Assembly: GCA_041492185.1 (NCBI GenBank)
Contig: JBGPWL010000008.1
Location: 1 to 64,000 of the forward strand
Direction of reading: 5' to 3'
DNA length: 64,000 nucleotides
Source: JAOAPY01 sp041492185
GTDB lineage: Bacteria > Acidobacteriota > Blastocatellia > Pyrinomonadales > Pyrinomonadaceae
Below, piece by piece: positions 52,754 to 61,977 of this stretch. The notes beneath the pieces were generated by a model, which was not told the origin of the DNA, made no database searches, and saw only the letters and a list, made by a program, of their open reading frames with translations. How positions within the stretch are numbered: position 1 is the first letter of the stretch; every line of letters begins with the position of its first letter. The position numbers and the translations under genes are program-made.

Positions 52754-53096
52754 GCGACGGAGTCTATCGGTTTCAGCTTTGATGTTTCAACTCCGCGAAC
52801 CGCGCCGCCTGTTACCTACCGGGCGCACCCTGATGCTAAAGGCGCGGCGATCATCGCCGCACCCGTCGAGCTTCATCCCTTTATCGACCCCCCGCGATGA
52901 TTTCTGGAAAGTGAAGATCGTCTACGCGGCGTACGCTCGAGGTTTTGCTGGTTGCCTTTCGGTCAGTGCTGTTATACTCCCGCCGCAGACCTCGTAAGCT
53001 AATCTGCAAGCGCCGAAGACCGAAACTCTAATAGTCCATTGGTTGTTGGAGAGACCTTGCCTGGAGGTCGCGCGGTTTTCTCACCGGGAGGCACCT
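52754..53096 (+). other. Divergent intergenic region between recQ and the TIR gene
   Basis: 343 bp without a recognisable gene. A TATACT box near 52974 with a poor -35 could drive the TIR operon. A GGGAGG ribosome-binding site lies six bases before 53097. Confidence 0.35.
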
Positions 53097-54602
53097 ATGA
53101 ACCCGATTATGAAGTTTGAGCACCATGTGTTCATCAGCTACGCCCACATCGACAATGCTCGTTTCACCGAGGCCGAAAAGGGTTGGGTAGATCGGCTACA
53201 CGAGTATTTGGAATCGCGCTTGCCGCAACTAATGGGCGGGCCGGTAAACATCTGGCGCGATGGTAAATTGGGCGGCAATGATGTGTTCAATGACACGATT
53301 GAGATTGAACTTTCAAAAACCGCCATCCTGCTTTCCGTGGCCTCGCCGCGCTATTTCCAATCCAGCTCGTGCCAACGGGAGCTCGATGATTTTTTCCGCG
53401 TGGCGGCCGAGCATGGCGGTTTGCGGATCAATGACAAACACCGCGTCTTCAAAGTCATGAAGACTTATGTCCCGCTCGAAGAGCATCCGCCAGAGCTAAA
53501 GGACATGCTCGGCTACGAATTCTATGCGGTGGATCAGGCGTCCGGGCGTTTCCGCGAGTACGATAATACGATCGGGCCCAAGGGCGAAAAAGACAAAAGA
53601 TACTGGGACAGGTTCGAGGATTTGGCGCAAGACCTCTGCGCGCTGCTGGAGCGAATGGTCACTGAGCAAAGCGCTCAATCTGCCGCGCCGGCTGGCGAGG
53701 GAGCAACCATCTACCTGGCCGAAACCTCTTCCGACCTCAGCGAACAACGGGACAAAGTTAAGCGTGAGTTGCAGCAGTACGGGCACGTGGTGCTGCCTGA
53801 CAAATCTCTGCCTTTGGCCGCGCCTGCTTTGCAGGAAGCCGTCCGTGATTACCTGCAGCGCAGCCGGCTCTCGGTTCATTTGATTGGCGAGAATTACGGC
53901 ATCATTCCGGAGATGGAGACTGAGCGCTCCATCGTGCGCCTGCAGGAAGAGCTGGCCGTCGAGCGCGGCGATGACGCGCAGTTCTCCCGATTGATCTGGA
54001 TGCCGCCGGGATTAGCGCCGAAGGATGAACGTCAGCAGAAGTTTGTCGTCGACTTGCAGAATAGTTTCACTTCGCACAAGGGCTCGGAGCTGCTGCAGGT
54101 AAAACTCGAAGACCTCAAGACGATTATCCAGGCGAAGCTGGCCCAGAAGTCGAAACCTGCGACCGCAGTGAGTGAGCAAGCCGGCACCCGCATTTACCTG
54201 ATTTGCGATCAGTCGGACGTCGACGCTGTGGGACCACTCCAGGATTATCTCTTCGACCAGGGTTGTGAAGTAACGCTCCCGCTGGTCGAGGGAAGCGAAG
54301 CCGAAGTCTTTGCGGATCACAAAGAGAATCTGTTGCTTTGCGATGCGGTCGTGATTTTCCAGGGTCGTGCCAGTGAAGGCTGGCTGCGAATGAAGCTGCG
54401 CGAACTGCTAAAACTTCCGGGTTATGGCCGGACAGTTCCGCTGCTTGGCAAAGCGATTTACGTGGGCGCGCCCGAGTCTCCCACCAAGGAGCGCTTCAAG
54501 ACTCGCGAAGCAATGGTCATCAGGCACTACGCGGAGTTCGCTCCCGTGCCGGTCGAGCCATTCATCGCACAGATCAGAAACGCGAAAGGAGGGTCGCAAT
54601 GA
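53097..54602 (+). CDS. TIR / DUF4062 multidomain protein
   Basis: 501 residues from the ATG at 53097 (GGGAGG six bases upstream). Domain 1 (residues ~8-195) is TIR-like: HHVFISYAHIDNARF, a Trp-Arg-Asp loop and SSSCQRELDDFF, where the Glu occupies the catalytic position of NAD-cleaving TIRs. Domain 2 (~205-360) is DUF4062-like: TIYLAETSSDLSEQRDKVKREL. Domain 3 (~370-500) is another TIR-like Rossmann unit (TRIYLICDQSDVDAV...DAVVIFQGRAS). Its stop overlaps the start of the nSTAND gene (ATGA), so the two are translationally coupled. Role in defence or signalling is inferred. Confidence 0.85.
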   Translation: MNPIMKFEHHVFISYAHIDNARFTEAEKGWVDRLHEYLESRLPQLMGGPVNIWRDGKLGGNDVFNDTIEIELSKTAILLSVASPRYFQSSSCQRELDDFFRVAAEHGGLRINDKHRVFKVMKTYVPLEEHPPELKDMLGYEFYAVDQASGRFREYDNTIGPKGEKDKRYWDRFEDLAQDLCALLERMVTEQSAQSAAPAGEGATIYLAETSSDLSEQRDKVKRELQQYGHVVLPDKSLPLAAPALQEAVRDYLQRSRLSVHLIGENYGIIPEMETERSIVRLQEELAVERGDDAQFSRLIWMPPGLAPKDERQQKFVVDLQNSFTSHKGSELLQVKLEDLKTIIQAKLAQKSKPATAVSEQAGTRIYLICDQSDVDAVGPLQDYLFDQGCEVTLPLVEGSEAEVFADHKENLLLCDAVVIFQGRASEGWLRMKLRELLKLPGYGRTVPLLGKAIYVGAPESPTKERFKTREAMVIRHYAEFAPVPVEPFIAQIRNAKGGSQ

Positions 54603-57600
54603 GTACGCAAACCACGACCGAGACCTTCGCCGAAATCGGAATACCGGTTAACCCGTTTCCCGGCTTGCGGCCATTTGAATTTGACGAAAGCCATCTCTTC
54701 TTCGGGCGCGACGGCCAGAGTGAACAGTTGATCGGCAAGCTCAGCCGCACACACTTCCTGGCTGTCGTCGGGACTTCGGGCAGCGGCAAGTCGTCGCTGG
54801 TGCGCGCGGGATTCTTGCCGGCGCTGCATGGCGGATTCATGACCAGCGCCGGTTCCGCCTGGCGGGTGGCCATCGTGCGTCCGGGCAATGATCCCATTGG
54901 CAATCTGGCGCGGGCCCTGAACGCTCCCGACGTTTTCGGATCAGACATCGCAGAGAACGCTGCGATTCAGACGGCTATGGCCGAAGCGAGCTTGCGGCGC
55001 GGTAGTCTCGGGCTCGTTGACGCCGTGCGTCAGGCGGTAATGCCGGATGATGAAAACTTACTTGTCGTCGTCGATCAGTTCGAAGAGATATTCCGGTTCG
55101 CGAGAGTCGCCGAAAGCGAAGAGTATGGCAACGAGGCCGCAGGCTTCGTCAAACTACTCCTCGAAGCGTCGCGCCAACGAGAGATTCCGATCTACGTCGT
55201 GCTGACGATGCGCTCGGATTATCTGGGCGATTGCTCGCAGTTCTGGGAACTTCCCGAAGCGATTAACGAAAGCCAGTACCTGATCCCGCGGCTGACTCGC
55301 GATCAACTCCGCGAAGCGATTACCGGCCCAGTGGCGGTGGGCGGCGGCAGGATCACACCGCGTCTGGTAAATCGTCTGCTCAACGATGTCGGCGATAACC
55401 AGGATCAACTGCCCGTCTTGCAGCATCTGTTGATGCGCGTTTGGGATGAGTCGAAAGAGGAGCGGCTCGTGGTCGAGTTCAATGAGGGTGGCAAGGCAAT
55501 CGCAAGACCGCACAAGGAAGTGCACGAAGGCGACGCGATGGATCTGTGTTGCGCGGAAGCCGTGGGCGGAATGACCCAGGCGCTTTCGCGTCACGCCGAC
55601 GAAGCCTTCAACGACTTGCCGGATGCCCGCCATCAAGTAGTGGCCGAAAAGCTTTTCAAGGCCCTGACCGAAAAAGGTCCCGACAATCGCGAAATCCGCC
55701 GGCCAATCATCTTGGGTGAGATCTGTGCGGTCACGGGTGCCACCGCAACCGAAGCAATCACCGTCATTGAAACGTTCCGCCAACCCGGCCGATCGTTTCT
55801 GATGCCGCCTGCCGGCGTTGCGTTGAATTCCGAATCGCTGATTGATATTTCGCACGAGAGTTTGATCCGAGGCTGGGCGCGATTGAAAGACTGGGTGGAC
55901 GAAGAAGCTCGCTCGGCCCGCATCTATCGACGTCTAGCTGAAACCGCGGAATTGCATCGGGAAGCTAGAGCCGGATTGTGGGGCGATCCTGATTTGCAAC
56001 TTGCGCTGAATTGGCACGAGAAGAACAATCCCAACCAGCATTGGGCGCGGCGATATTATCCAGGCTTCGAGATTGCCGTCGCCTTTCTGAGAGCTAGCGA
56101 GAAAAAGCGCGACGATGACATTGCTAACCGCGAGCGTCAGGAGCAGGCAGAAATCCAGCGCGCCAAGAGGGAACTCGATCAGGCCCTGGCTTTGGCTGAA
56201 GCTCAGCAACTGCGGGCCAAAGCCGAGCAGCAGAAAGCTGAAGAACAACAGCAACGTTTGGAAGAGCAGGGCAGAGCCGCCTCACGTTTGCGCCGACTGA
56301 TGGCAGGTTTGGTAGTTGTGGCGTTGCTGGCCCTCGCCTCTGCGGCAGTTGCCTTCATGACTTACAGGAGAGCTGAGGCGGCCAGCGCCGAAGCAATCAA
56401 TCAAAAGTCCATCGCGATCGATGAGAAAGAAAAAGCCAAAAACCAAAAGGCGGTAGCGGACGAAGCCACGCAGCAAGCTAAAGAAGACAGGCGGAGCGCT
56501 GACACAGCCCTGCGGGGAGCTGAGGCAGCCCAGCACCAATCCGCAATCGCCAAGCAGCAAGCCGCAATAGCTTCGCAGCAAGCCGCAATTGGCAAGCAGC
56601 AAGCTGAAGAAGCCACTAGCGTTGCCGAAGAGCGCCTGCGCTACATTCTCGCGGAGCAAATAGCCGCCCAGGCCGATATAGCTCTTAACAAAGATCAGGA
56701 CCTGGAGCGGAGCGTTTTGCTGTCGGTCGAATCGCTGAAAAGAGCATGGACGACTGTTGGCGACGCGGCCTGGGATCAGGGGATGAAGCTGCTCCCCCAT
56801 CCTGCCGAAATGAAGTTCGCGCACGATGGCGATAACATCTCGGCGATTGCCTACAGCCCCGATGGAAAACTGTTTGCCCAGGGCAGTAGCGATGGTGTCG
56901 TCACATTGTTTCAAACGAGCAATGCGGCCGAACCAGTTAAGTCGCAGCTTGAATCGAAACGACCGGTCAAAGTCATTGCCTTCGGACAGGATGGGACCTG
57001 GATTGCCGCGGCAAGCGACTCAGACCTTCGAGTGTGGGATCACAACTTGAAGCGGCCCAAATCGCACCAAGGTTTTAATGCTGAGTCTATCGCTTTCAGT
57101 CCTGACGGCCGCTATGTAGCAATGGCAAATAGAAGGCCGGTGGAACTGCTCGACACCACAACCTGGCGGGTAGTGACTCACCTCGTTCCAGCAGAAAGCG
57201 ACAAGAGTTTCGCGCCGGAAATGATGATGTGTGTCGCCTTCAGTCCAGACAGCCGGTGGCTGGCTGTCGGTAACCGTGGAGGCACGGTGGCAGTGTGGGA
57301 CGTTGCGGATTTCGCTAAGAGCGCTGATGAAAGACTCAAACCTGCCGCCCAGGCGTCTGCCGGACAGACTATTTCCAATATCCGCTTCAGTCCGAAGGGG
57401 AATTATCTGGCTTCGAACGACATCTCTGGCGCGGTGGATATTTGGCAGGTGTTCACCGAGAACGAAGGGAAGACCCTCGGCCTCAGAAAGCTAGCCGAGG
57501 GAGAAAAGATTAGCGGTCAACACGGTTTGGCTTCAGCAGCTCTGTTGTTTAGCCCAGATGAATTTTACATCGCCACCGGTACTGGTCAGATTTGGGATGT

Positions 57601-58645
57601 GCGGGACGGACATGAAGTTTCGCGGATACATCTCGAAAAGGCCATTCCCGCCATCGCTTTTAGCCCGGTCGAAGCTGTGTTTGCGACCGCAGCGGGTGAT
57701 GTCAAATTCTGGAAGTTCGAATTCGGATCTGAGGCACAGCGCCTTAATCACGCTGGCACAGTGCACACTATGGACGTTAGTCCGGGAGGGCAATGGCTGG
57801 TGACCGCAAGCGTCGATGGCGCTCGTGTATTTCGAACAACAGACTGGTCTCTAGTCGCCACACCGGGAGGCGCAGGCGATGTCGCGAGTGCGGTCTTCAG
57901 CTCTAATGGCAGGTGGCTCGCAATAGCACGTGGAGATAGGGTAGTGGTGTTTGAAACAACTCATTGGATGGCAGTCAAAGAGTTGATCGCTCCTGCTAGA
58001 GTCCCAGCCAGCGGTTCCAGCCCGGATGATCTATCCAAAGTCTCGGCCATTGGTTTTAGTCCGGATGGGCGATCGTTGATAGCGGTCTACGGGTCTCTGG
58101 TAAAACTCTTCGAGGTAGGTTCATGGCGGGAGACTCATGCGATGGGGCATCGAGACAAAGTGGAAGGAGTGTTTTTCAGCCCGGATGGCCGATTGTTAGC
58201 TACTCTCGGGCACCACCGGCCGAAAGGGCGGCATTCGGAGACAGAGGAGAGGTTCGTGTGGAATACAGCAAACGGGCTGCTAGTGGCCTGTGCAACGGAG
58301 AAGGGGGAGCCCTTGGGGATCGAGAAGGAAACCAATCCATCTACAGATGCCTTGATGGAGGCTCCTTGCTCCGCCTTGAAAGGAGACAAACAACAGGCCT
58401 TACTTGCGGAAGCGCTCACCTGGAAACAATCGCTGAAACTAGAAGAAAGTTCAGTCACGACTAAGGATGGCCGATGGCTGATGACCGTTGTAGATAACAT
58501 GGTTACGCTACGGCCTCTGAAAGCCGCCGAGATGATAGACGCTGCCTGTGCCCGCCTCCGCCGGCTTGATTTGACCCCAGACGAACGGAAGCGCTTTATC
58601 CCAGACAAAGAAGTCGCACCAACCTGCCCTCCCAGGCAGCCGTGA
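54599..58645 (+). CDS. nSTAND1 NTPase with transmembrane helix, coiled coil and WD40 repeats
   Basis: 1348 residues. The nSTAND1 NTPase covers ~18-430 with Walker A GTSGSGKSS (58-66) and Walker B LLVVVDQFEEIF, followed by a helical region containing ESLIDISHESLIRGW. A membrane helix (MAGLVVVALLALASAAVAFM) near 570 is preceded and followed by long coiled coils with repeated KQQAAIASQQAAI units. From ~750 a beta-propeller has WD40-like units (ISAIAYSPDGKLFAQGSSDGVVTLF and so on). STAND proteins are ATP-dependent switches that oligomerise on ligand binding; the propeller may sense. Start codon overlaps the TIR stop. Confidence 0.9.
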   Translation: MSTQTTTETFAEIGIPVNPFPGLRPFEFDESHLFFGRDGQSEQLIGKLSRTHFLAVVGTSGSGKSSLVRAGFLPALHGGFMTSAGSAWRVAIVRPGNDPIGNLARALNAPDVFGSDIAENAAIQTAMAEASLRRGSLGLVDAVRQAVMPDDENLLVVVDQFEEIFRFARVAESEEYGNEAAGFVKLLLEASRQREIPIYVVLTMRSDYLGDCSQFWELPEAINESQYLIPRLTRDQLREAITGPVAVGGGRITPRLVNRLLNDVGDNQDQLPVLQHLLMRVWDESKEERLVVEFNEGGKAIARPHKEVHEGDAMDLCCAEAVGGMTQALSRHADEAFNDLPDARHQVVAEKLFKALTEKGPDNREIRRPIILGEICAVTGATATEAITVIETFRQPGRSFLMPPAGVALNSESLIDISHESLIRGWARLKDWVDEEARSARIYRRLAETAELHREARAGLWGDPDLQLALNWHEKNNPNQHWARRYYPGFEIAVAFLRASEKKRDDDIANRERQEQAEIQRAKRELDQALALAEAQQLRAKAEQQKAEEQQQRLEEQGRAASRLRRLMAGLVVVALLALASAAVAFMTYRRAEAASAEAINQKSIAIDEKEKAKNQKAVADEATQQAKEDRRSADTALRGAEAAQHQSAIAKQQAAIASQQAAIGKQQAEEATSVAEERLRYILAEQIAAQADIALNKDQDLERSVLLSVESLKRAWTTVGDAAWDQGMKLLPHPAEMKFAHDGDNISAIAYSPDGKLFAQGSSDGVVTLFQTSNAAEPVKSQLESKRPVKVIAFGQDGTWIAAASDSDLRVWDHNLKRPKSHQGFNAESIAFSPDGRYVAMANRRPVELLDTTTWRVVTHLVPAESDKSFAPEMMMCVAFSPDSRWLAVGNRGGTVAVWDVADFAKSADERLKPAAQASAGQTISNIRFSPKGNYLASNDISGAVDIWQVFTENEGKTLGLRKLAEGEKISGQHGLASAALLFSPDEFYIATGTGQIWDVRDGHEVSRIHLEKAIPAIAFSPVEAVFATAAGDVKFWKFEFGSEAQRLNHAGTVHTMDVSPGGQWLVTASVDGARVFRTTDWSLVATPGGAGDVASAVFSSNGRWLAIARGDRVVVFETTHWMAVKELIAPARVPASGSSPDDLSKVSAIGFSPDGRSLIAVYGSLVKLFEVGSWRETHAMGHRDKVEGVFFSPDGRLLATLGHHRPKGRHSETEERFVWNTANGLLVACATEKGEPLGIEKETNPSTDALMEAPCSALKGDKQQALLAEALTWKQSLKLEESSVTTKDGRWLMTVVDNMVTLRPLKAAEMIDAACARLRRLDLTPDERKRFIPDKEVAPTCPPRQP

Positions 58646-58740
58646 CTAGTACGATGCATCCAGGGCATTTTCATCCGGAATGTACATGTCGCGATCCTCA
58701 GGGACGTTGAGATCGCGGCACACAAGACGCTCTCGCTCGG

Positions 58741-58790
58741 TCTTCAGCGGTGGCGGTCACGTCTAATAGATCGTCGGTGATCTGAAACAG
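58741..58790 (-). pseudogene. Fragment of polyprenyl synthetase gene
   Basis: On the minus strand 50 bases encode LFQITDDLLDVTATAE, the second Asp-rich motif of farnesyl/geranylgeranyl diphosphate synthases. It is a paralogous copy of the fragment at 61246-61583, with several base differences. Nothing else of the gene remains here. Confidence 0.7.
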
Positions 58791-58791
58791 T

Positions 58792-58899
58792 TTCAAAACT
58801 CGCGAAGCAATGATCATCAAGCACTATGGGGAGTTTACTCCCGCACCTGTCGAGCCAGTTATCGCGCAAATCAGAAACGCGAAGGGAGGGTCGCAATGA
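58792..58899 (+). pseudogene. C-terminal remnant of a TIR/DUF4062 gene
   Basis: 35 codons plus stop encode FKTREAMIIKHYGEFTPAPV and EPVIAQIRNAKGGSQ, matching the last residues of the TIR protein ending at 54602 with few changes. The stop overlaps the ATG of the next nSTAND gene as in the first copy. The upstream part of the gene is lost and replaced by the polyprenyl synthetase fragment, so no start is present. Confidence 0.85.
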
Positions 58900-60965
58900 G
58901 TACGCAACCCTCCGGGGCCTGCGCGGAGATCAAAATTCCTGACAATCCTTTTCCCGGCTTGCGGCCATTTGAATTTGAGGAAAGCCATCTCTTCTTTGGT
59001 CGCGACGGCCAGAGCGAAGAGTTGATCACGAAGCTTGGCCGCACGCGCTTTTTGGCGGTTGTCGGCACTTCGGGCAGCGGCAAGTCTTCACTCGTGCGCG
59101 CCGGATTCTTGCCGGCGCTGCATGGCGGGTTCATGCCCAAAGCCGGTTCCGGATGGCGAGTGGCGATCATGCGCCCAGGCAATGATCCGATTGGCAATCT
59201 GGCCCAGGCCCTGAATGCCCCCGACGTGTTCGGATCTGAGATCGAAGGGAACGCCGCGATTCAAACGGCCATGGCTGAAGCGACTTTGCGGCGCGGCAGC
59301 CTCGGTCTGGTTGACGTCGTGCGTCAGGCGGCGATGACGGAAACTGAAAACTTGCTTGTCGTCGTCGATCAGTTCGAAGAGATCTTCCGCTTCGCCAGAG
59401 TCTCAGCAGGCGAAGAGTATGGCAACGAGGCTGCGGGCTTCGTCAAACTAATCCTCGAAGCGTCGCGCCAGCGCGAGGTCCCTATCTACGTGGTGCTGAC
59501 GATGCGCTCCGATTACCTGGGCGATTGCTCGTGGTTCTGGGACTTGCCCGAAGCTATCAACGAAAGCCAGTACCTGATCCCGCGGCTGACTCGCGATCAA
59601 CTCCGCGAAGCGATCACCGGCCCAGTGGCGGTAGGCGGCGGCAAGATCACACCGCGTCTGGTAAATCGGCTGCTCAACGACGTCGGCGACAACCAGGATC
59701 AATTGCCGGTCTTGCAACACCTCTTGATGCGCGTTTGGAACGAGTCGAAAGAGAAACAGCTGGCAGTTGAAGTCAAAGCCGGCGACCAGACAAACACCAG
59801 GCCGCACAGAGAAGTGCACGAGGGTGACGCCCTGGATCTGTGTTGTGCGGAAGCCGTCGGCGGAATGGCCCAGGCGCTTTCGCGCCACGCCGATGAAGCC
59901 TTCAACGAATTGCCCGATGACCGCCATCGCGCGGTGGCCAAAAAATTATTCGAGGCCCTCACTGAAAAAGGCGCCGACAACCGCGAAATTCGACGCCCGA
60001 TCACGCTGGACGAGATCTGCGCGATAGCCAATGCCGGCCAAGCCGAGGTCATCACCGTCATTGATACTTTCCGCCGGCCGGACCGCTCGTTTTTGATGCC
60101 ACCTGCAGACGTCGCTCTGGACGCGGAATCGCTCATCGACATCTCGCACGAAAGTTTGATCCGGGGCTGGGCGCGATTGAAAGCCTGGGTGGACGAAGAA
60201 GTGCGCTCAGCGCGCATCTATCGCCGGCTGGCCGACACCGCCGTGCTCCATAAGGAAGGTGGAGCGGGACTCTTGCGCGACCCCGAGTTGGAAATCGCGC
60301 GAAAGTGGCATCGGGAAAGCAACCCGAATCAGGTTTGGGCGCGGCGCTATCATTCTGAGTTCACCAATGCGATGGAGTTTCTGGATCAGAGCCGGCGCCG
60401 AAAACGCTCAATGCGGATGATGTATGTCGGCGTGGTGGTGGCAGTTGTGATCCTGTTGGTAGGGTCGGCGTGGTATCGACAAAGAGTTCTCCTCGAACGT
60501 AGAGCGGACGAAGTGCGATTGCAGGAACAGTTCAAGCGCCAGCAACAAGCTGCTGCTGCCCTGCTGGAACATGCGAGATCGACCAGCAGACTCCAGGAGA
60601 GCGCCTTAGCCAGCCTGCTGCCTGAAGCCGCCGAATACGCCTTGAGACTAATAGAGAAAGCTAAACTGAAAGGGATTGACCTTCACATCATCGATGGTTA
60701 TCGCAGTTTCGAACAACAGGAAGAACGATTCAATCAAGGTCGCACCAGGATACGGGCCTCGACCCACGCAACCGGCCTGGCTTTTGATGTGGCTATCGAC
60801 CGGAATGGAACTTTGGTCTATGAAGGACCGGAGTTTGATCTCCTCGGCGTCTTAGGCGAGGAGTTAGGCTTAGTGTGGGGTGGAAGAAGGACGTTCGAGG
60901 CTGACAAGGCCCACTTTGAAACCCGAGGCGCCGAGGAAGCCCTAAAAAAACTTAAGAAGACTTAG
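58896..60965 (+). CDS. nSTAND1 NTPase fused through a transmembrane helix to an M15 peptidoglycan peptidase
   Basis: 689 residues. The first 480 are a close paralogue of the preceding nSTAND1 (Walker A GTSGSGKSS at 57-65, VVVDQFEEIF, SLIDISHESLIRGW). A membrane helix follows at ~509-527 (VGVVVAVVILLVGSAWY), then a coiled linker, then an M15/endolysin-like peptidase at ~590-689: STHATGLAFD gives zinc ligands His624 and Asp631, and WGGRRTFEADKAHFE gives Asp670 and His673. All catalytic positions are present. With the NTPase inside, the peptidase would lie in the periplasm facing peptidoglycan. The WD40 propeller of the first copy is absent. Confidence 0.88.
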   Translation: MSTQPSGACAEIKIPDNPFPGLRPFEFEESHLFFGRDGQSEELITKLGRTRFLAVVGTSGSGKSSLVRAGFLPALHGGFMPKAGSGWRVAIMRPGNDPIGNLAQALNAPDVFGSEIEGNAAIQTAMAEATLRRGSLGLVDVVRQAAMTETENLLVVVDQFEEIFRFARVSAGEEYGNEAAGFVKLILEASRQREVPIYVVLTMRSDYLGDCSWFWDLPEAINESQYLIPRLTRDQLREAITGPVAVGGGKITPRLVNRLLNDVGDNQDQLPVLQHLLMRVWNESKEKQLAVEVKAGDQTNTRPHREVHEGDALDLCCAEAVGGMAQALSRHADEAFNELPDDRHRAVAKKLFEALTEKGADNREIRRPITLDEICAIANAGQAEVITVIDTFRRPDRSFLMPPADVALDAESLIDISHESLIRGWARLKAWVDEEVRSARIYRRLADTAVLHKEGGAGLLRDPELEIARKWHRESNPNQVWARRYHSEFTNAMEFLDQSRRRKRSMRMMYVGVVVAVVILLVGSAWYRQRVLLERRADEVRLQEQFKRQQQAAAALLEHARSTSRLQESALASLLPEAAEYALRLIEKAKLKGIDLHIIDGYRSFEQQEERFNQGRTRIRASTHATGLAFDVAIDRNGTLVYEGPEFDLLGVLGEELGLVWGGRRTFEADKAHFETRGAEEALKKLKKT

Positions 60966-61050
60966 GGCAAAGTTAACGAACGTCATTCGAATCACGCCGG
61001 AAACTCCCAGTTCCAGTCACGCGAAACTACTACTAAAGGGGTGAGACGCG

Positions 61051-61245
61051 ATGCTTGAACCAATCCAACAATTTCGCTCGATGTTGAATAGGCTGAGGGA
61101 GAGTCTGTTCAAAGGTTTATTTAGAGCGAGGTTCAGGTATGACGTTTTCATCTCTTACTCTCACAAGGATGCCGAGGAGTATGCCGGAAATCTAAAGAAA
61201 CAACTCGCGGCTCTGGATTTTAATTGCTTCATCGACGAAGAAGAA
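61051..61245 (+). pseudogene. Truncated TIR-domain gene
   Basis: The ATG has AAAGGGGTGAG upstream. About 65 residues are TIR-like (YDVFISYSHKDAEEYAGNLK, then FNCFIDEEE) and then the sequence joins the antisense of a polyprenyl synthetase fragment; the frame runs on by chance to 61431. The catalytic half of the TIR domain is missing. Confidence 0.75.
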
Positions 61246-61583
61246 TCGCCTCCCGCTGCTCGATTCGCTCAAGCGCGCCGCACGCGGCGCGATGCACGGC
61301 CTCAAGTTGCGCGCGCGTCGCTTCAATTCCGTAAAGCGCCGGATAAGTTGCTTTGCGCGAGCGCGCGTCTTTTCCCAGAGTCTTGCCGAGATCTTCAGCC
61401 GTTGAGGTCACGTCCAATAGATCATCAGTGATCTGAAACAGGAGGCCGAGATTGGTTGCGTATTCAGTGAGGGCTTGCAGTTCGTTTTCATCCCTGCCCG
61501 CTATCATTCCACCGCAACGCGCCGCCGCGCGGATCAGGGCGCCGGTTTTCTCTTGATGAATGCGTTCGACTTCGCGATGCTCG
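61246..61583 (-). pseudogene. Internal fragment of polyprenyl (farnesyl) diphosphate synthase
   Basis: On the minus strand the frame encodes HREVERIHQEKTGALIRAAA, GRDENELQALTEYATNLGLL, FQITDDLLDVTSTAEDLGKT and ALYGIEATRAQLEAVHRAAC, the C-terminal half of an IspA-like enzyme with the second DDxxD motif. The N-terminal half with the first Asp-rich motif and the extreme C-terminus are missing, so it cannot be functional. It is fused at its 3' side to the truncated TIR gene. Confidence 0.8.
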
Positions 61584-61692
61584 CAAGAACCAAGGCGGCG
61601 CTGCTATACTCGCGCGCACCATTGAGAGACCCCCGTAAGAATCTCGTTTGTTGCATCGATCGAACATGATTGAAAGGTCGCTTCAATAGGAA

Positions 61693-61962
61693 ACTAGTGT
61701 GCTGTAACAGCTAATTCTTTAGGGCCGCCATTCATCCGACTATGGACAGGGTCGGATATGGAACTCGAGGTTCGTGTTTCTTCGGTTTCGTTCGTGTGAT
61801 TTCGTGGATCGTCTTTCTGCTGCTAACCAACGCACGATCCACGAAGTTACACGAAAAGGCTGGAACCTACACGAACCAGCTCTAGCAATACCGAGTTCCT
61901 GATTTCTCCTGCCGGTGCATGGTCGAACTGGTGTAAAGAAATAGGTGTTACGGCACACTAGT
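61693..61962. mobile_element. MITE-like element with 29-bp terminal inverted repeats
   Basis: 270 bp without coding capacity. Terminal repeats 61693-61721 and 61934-61962 match at about 26 of 29 positions; the outermost 17 bases (ACTAGTGTGCTGTAACA) differ at one position. The ends contain CTAG, possibly the target duplication. Inside is a perfect 12-bp inverted pair TTCGTGGATCGT/ACGATCCACGAA (61801-61845), shared with the palindrome at 33132-33212. It ends 15 bp before the start codon of the next gene. Confidence 0.75.
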
Positions 61963-61977
61963 GTTCGAGGAGTTGTG

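Noticed and set aside
61051..61431. A 126-residue TIR protein
   Set aside because: After about 65 residues the frame is antisense to a polyprenyl synthetase fragment; annotated as a truncated gene instead.
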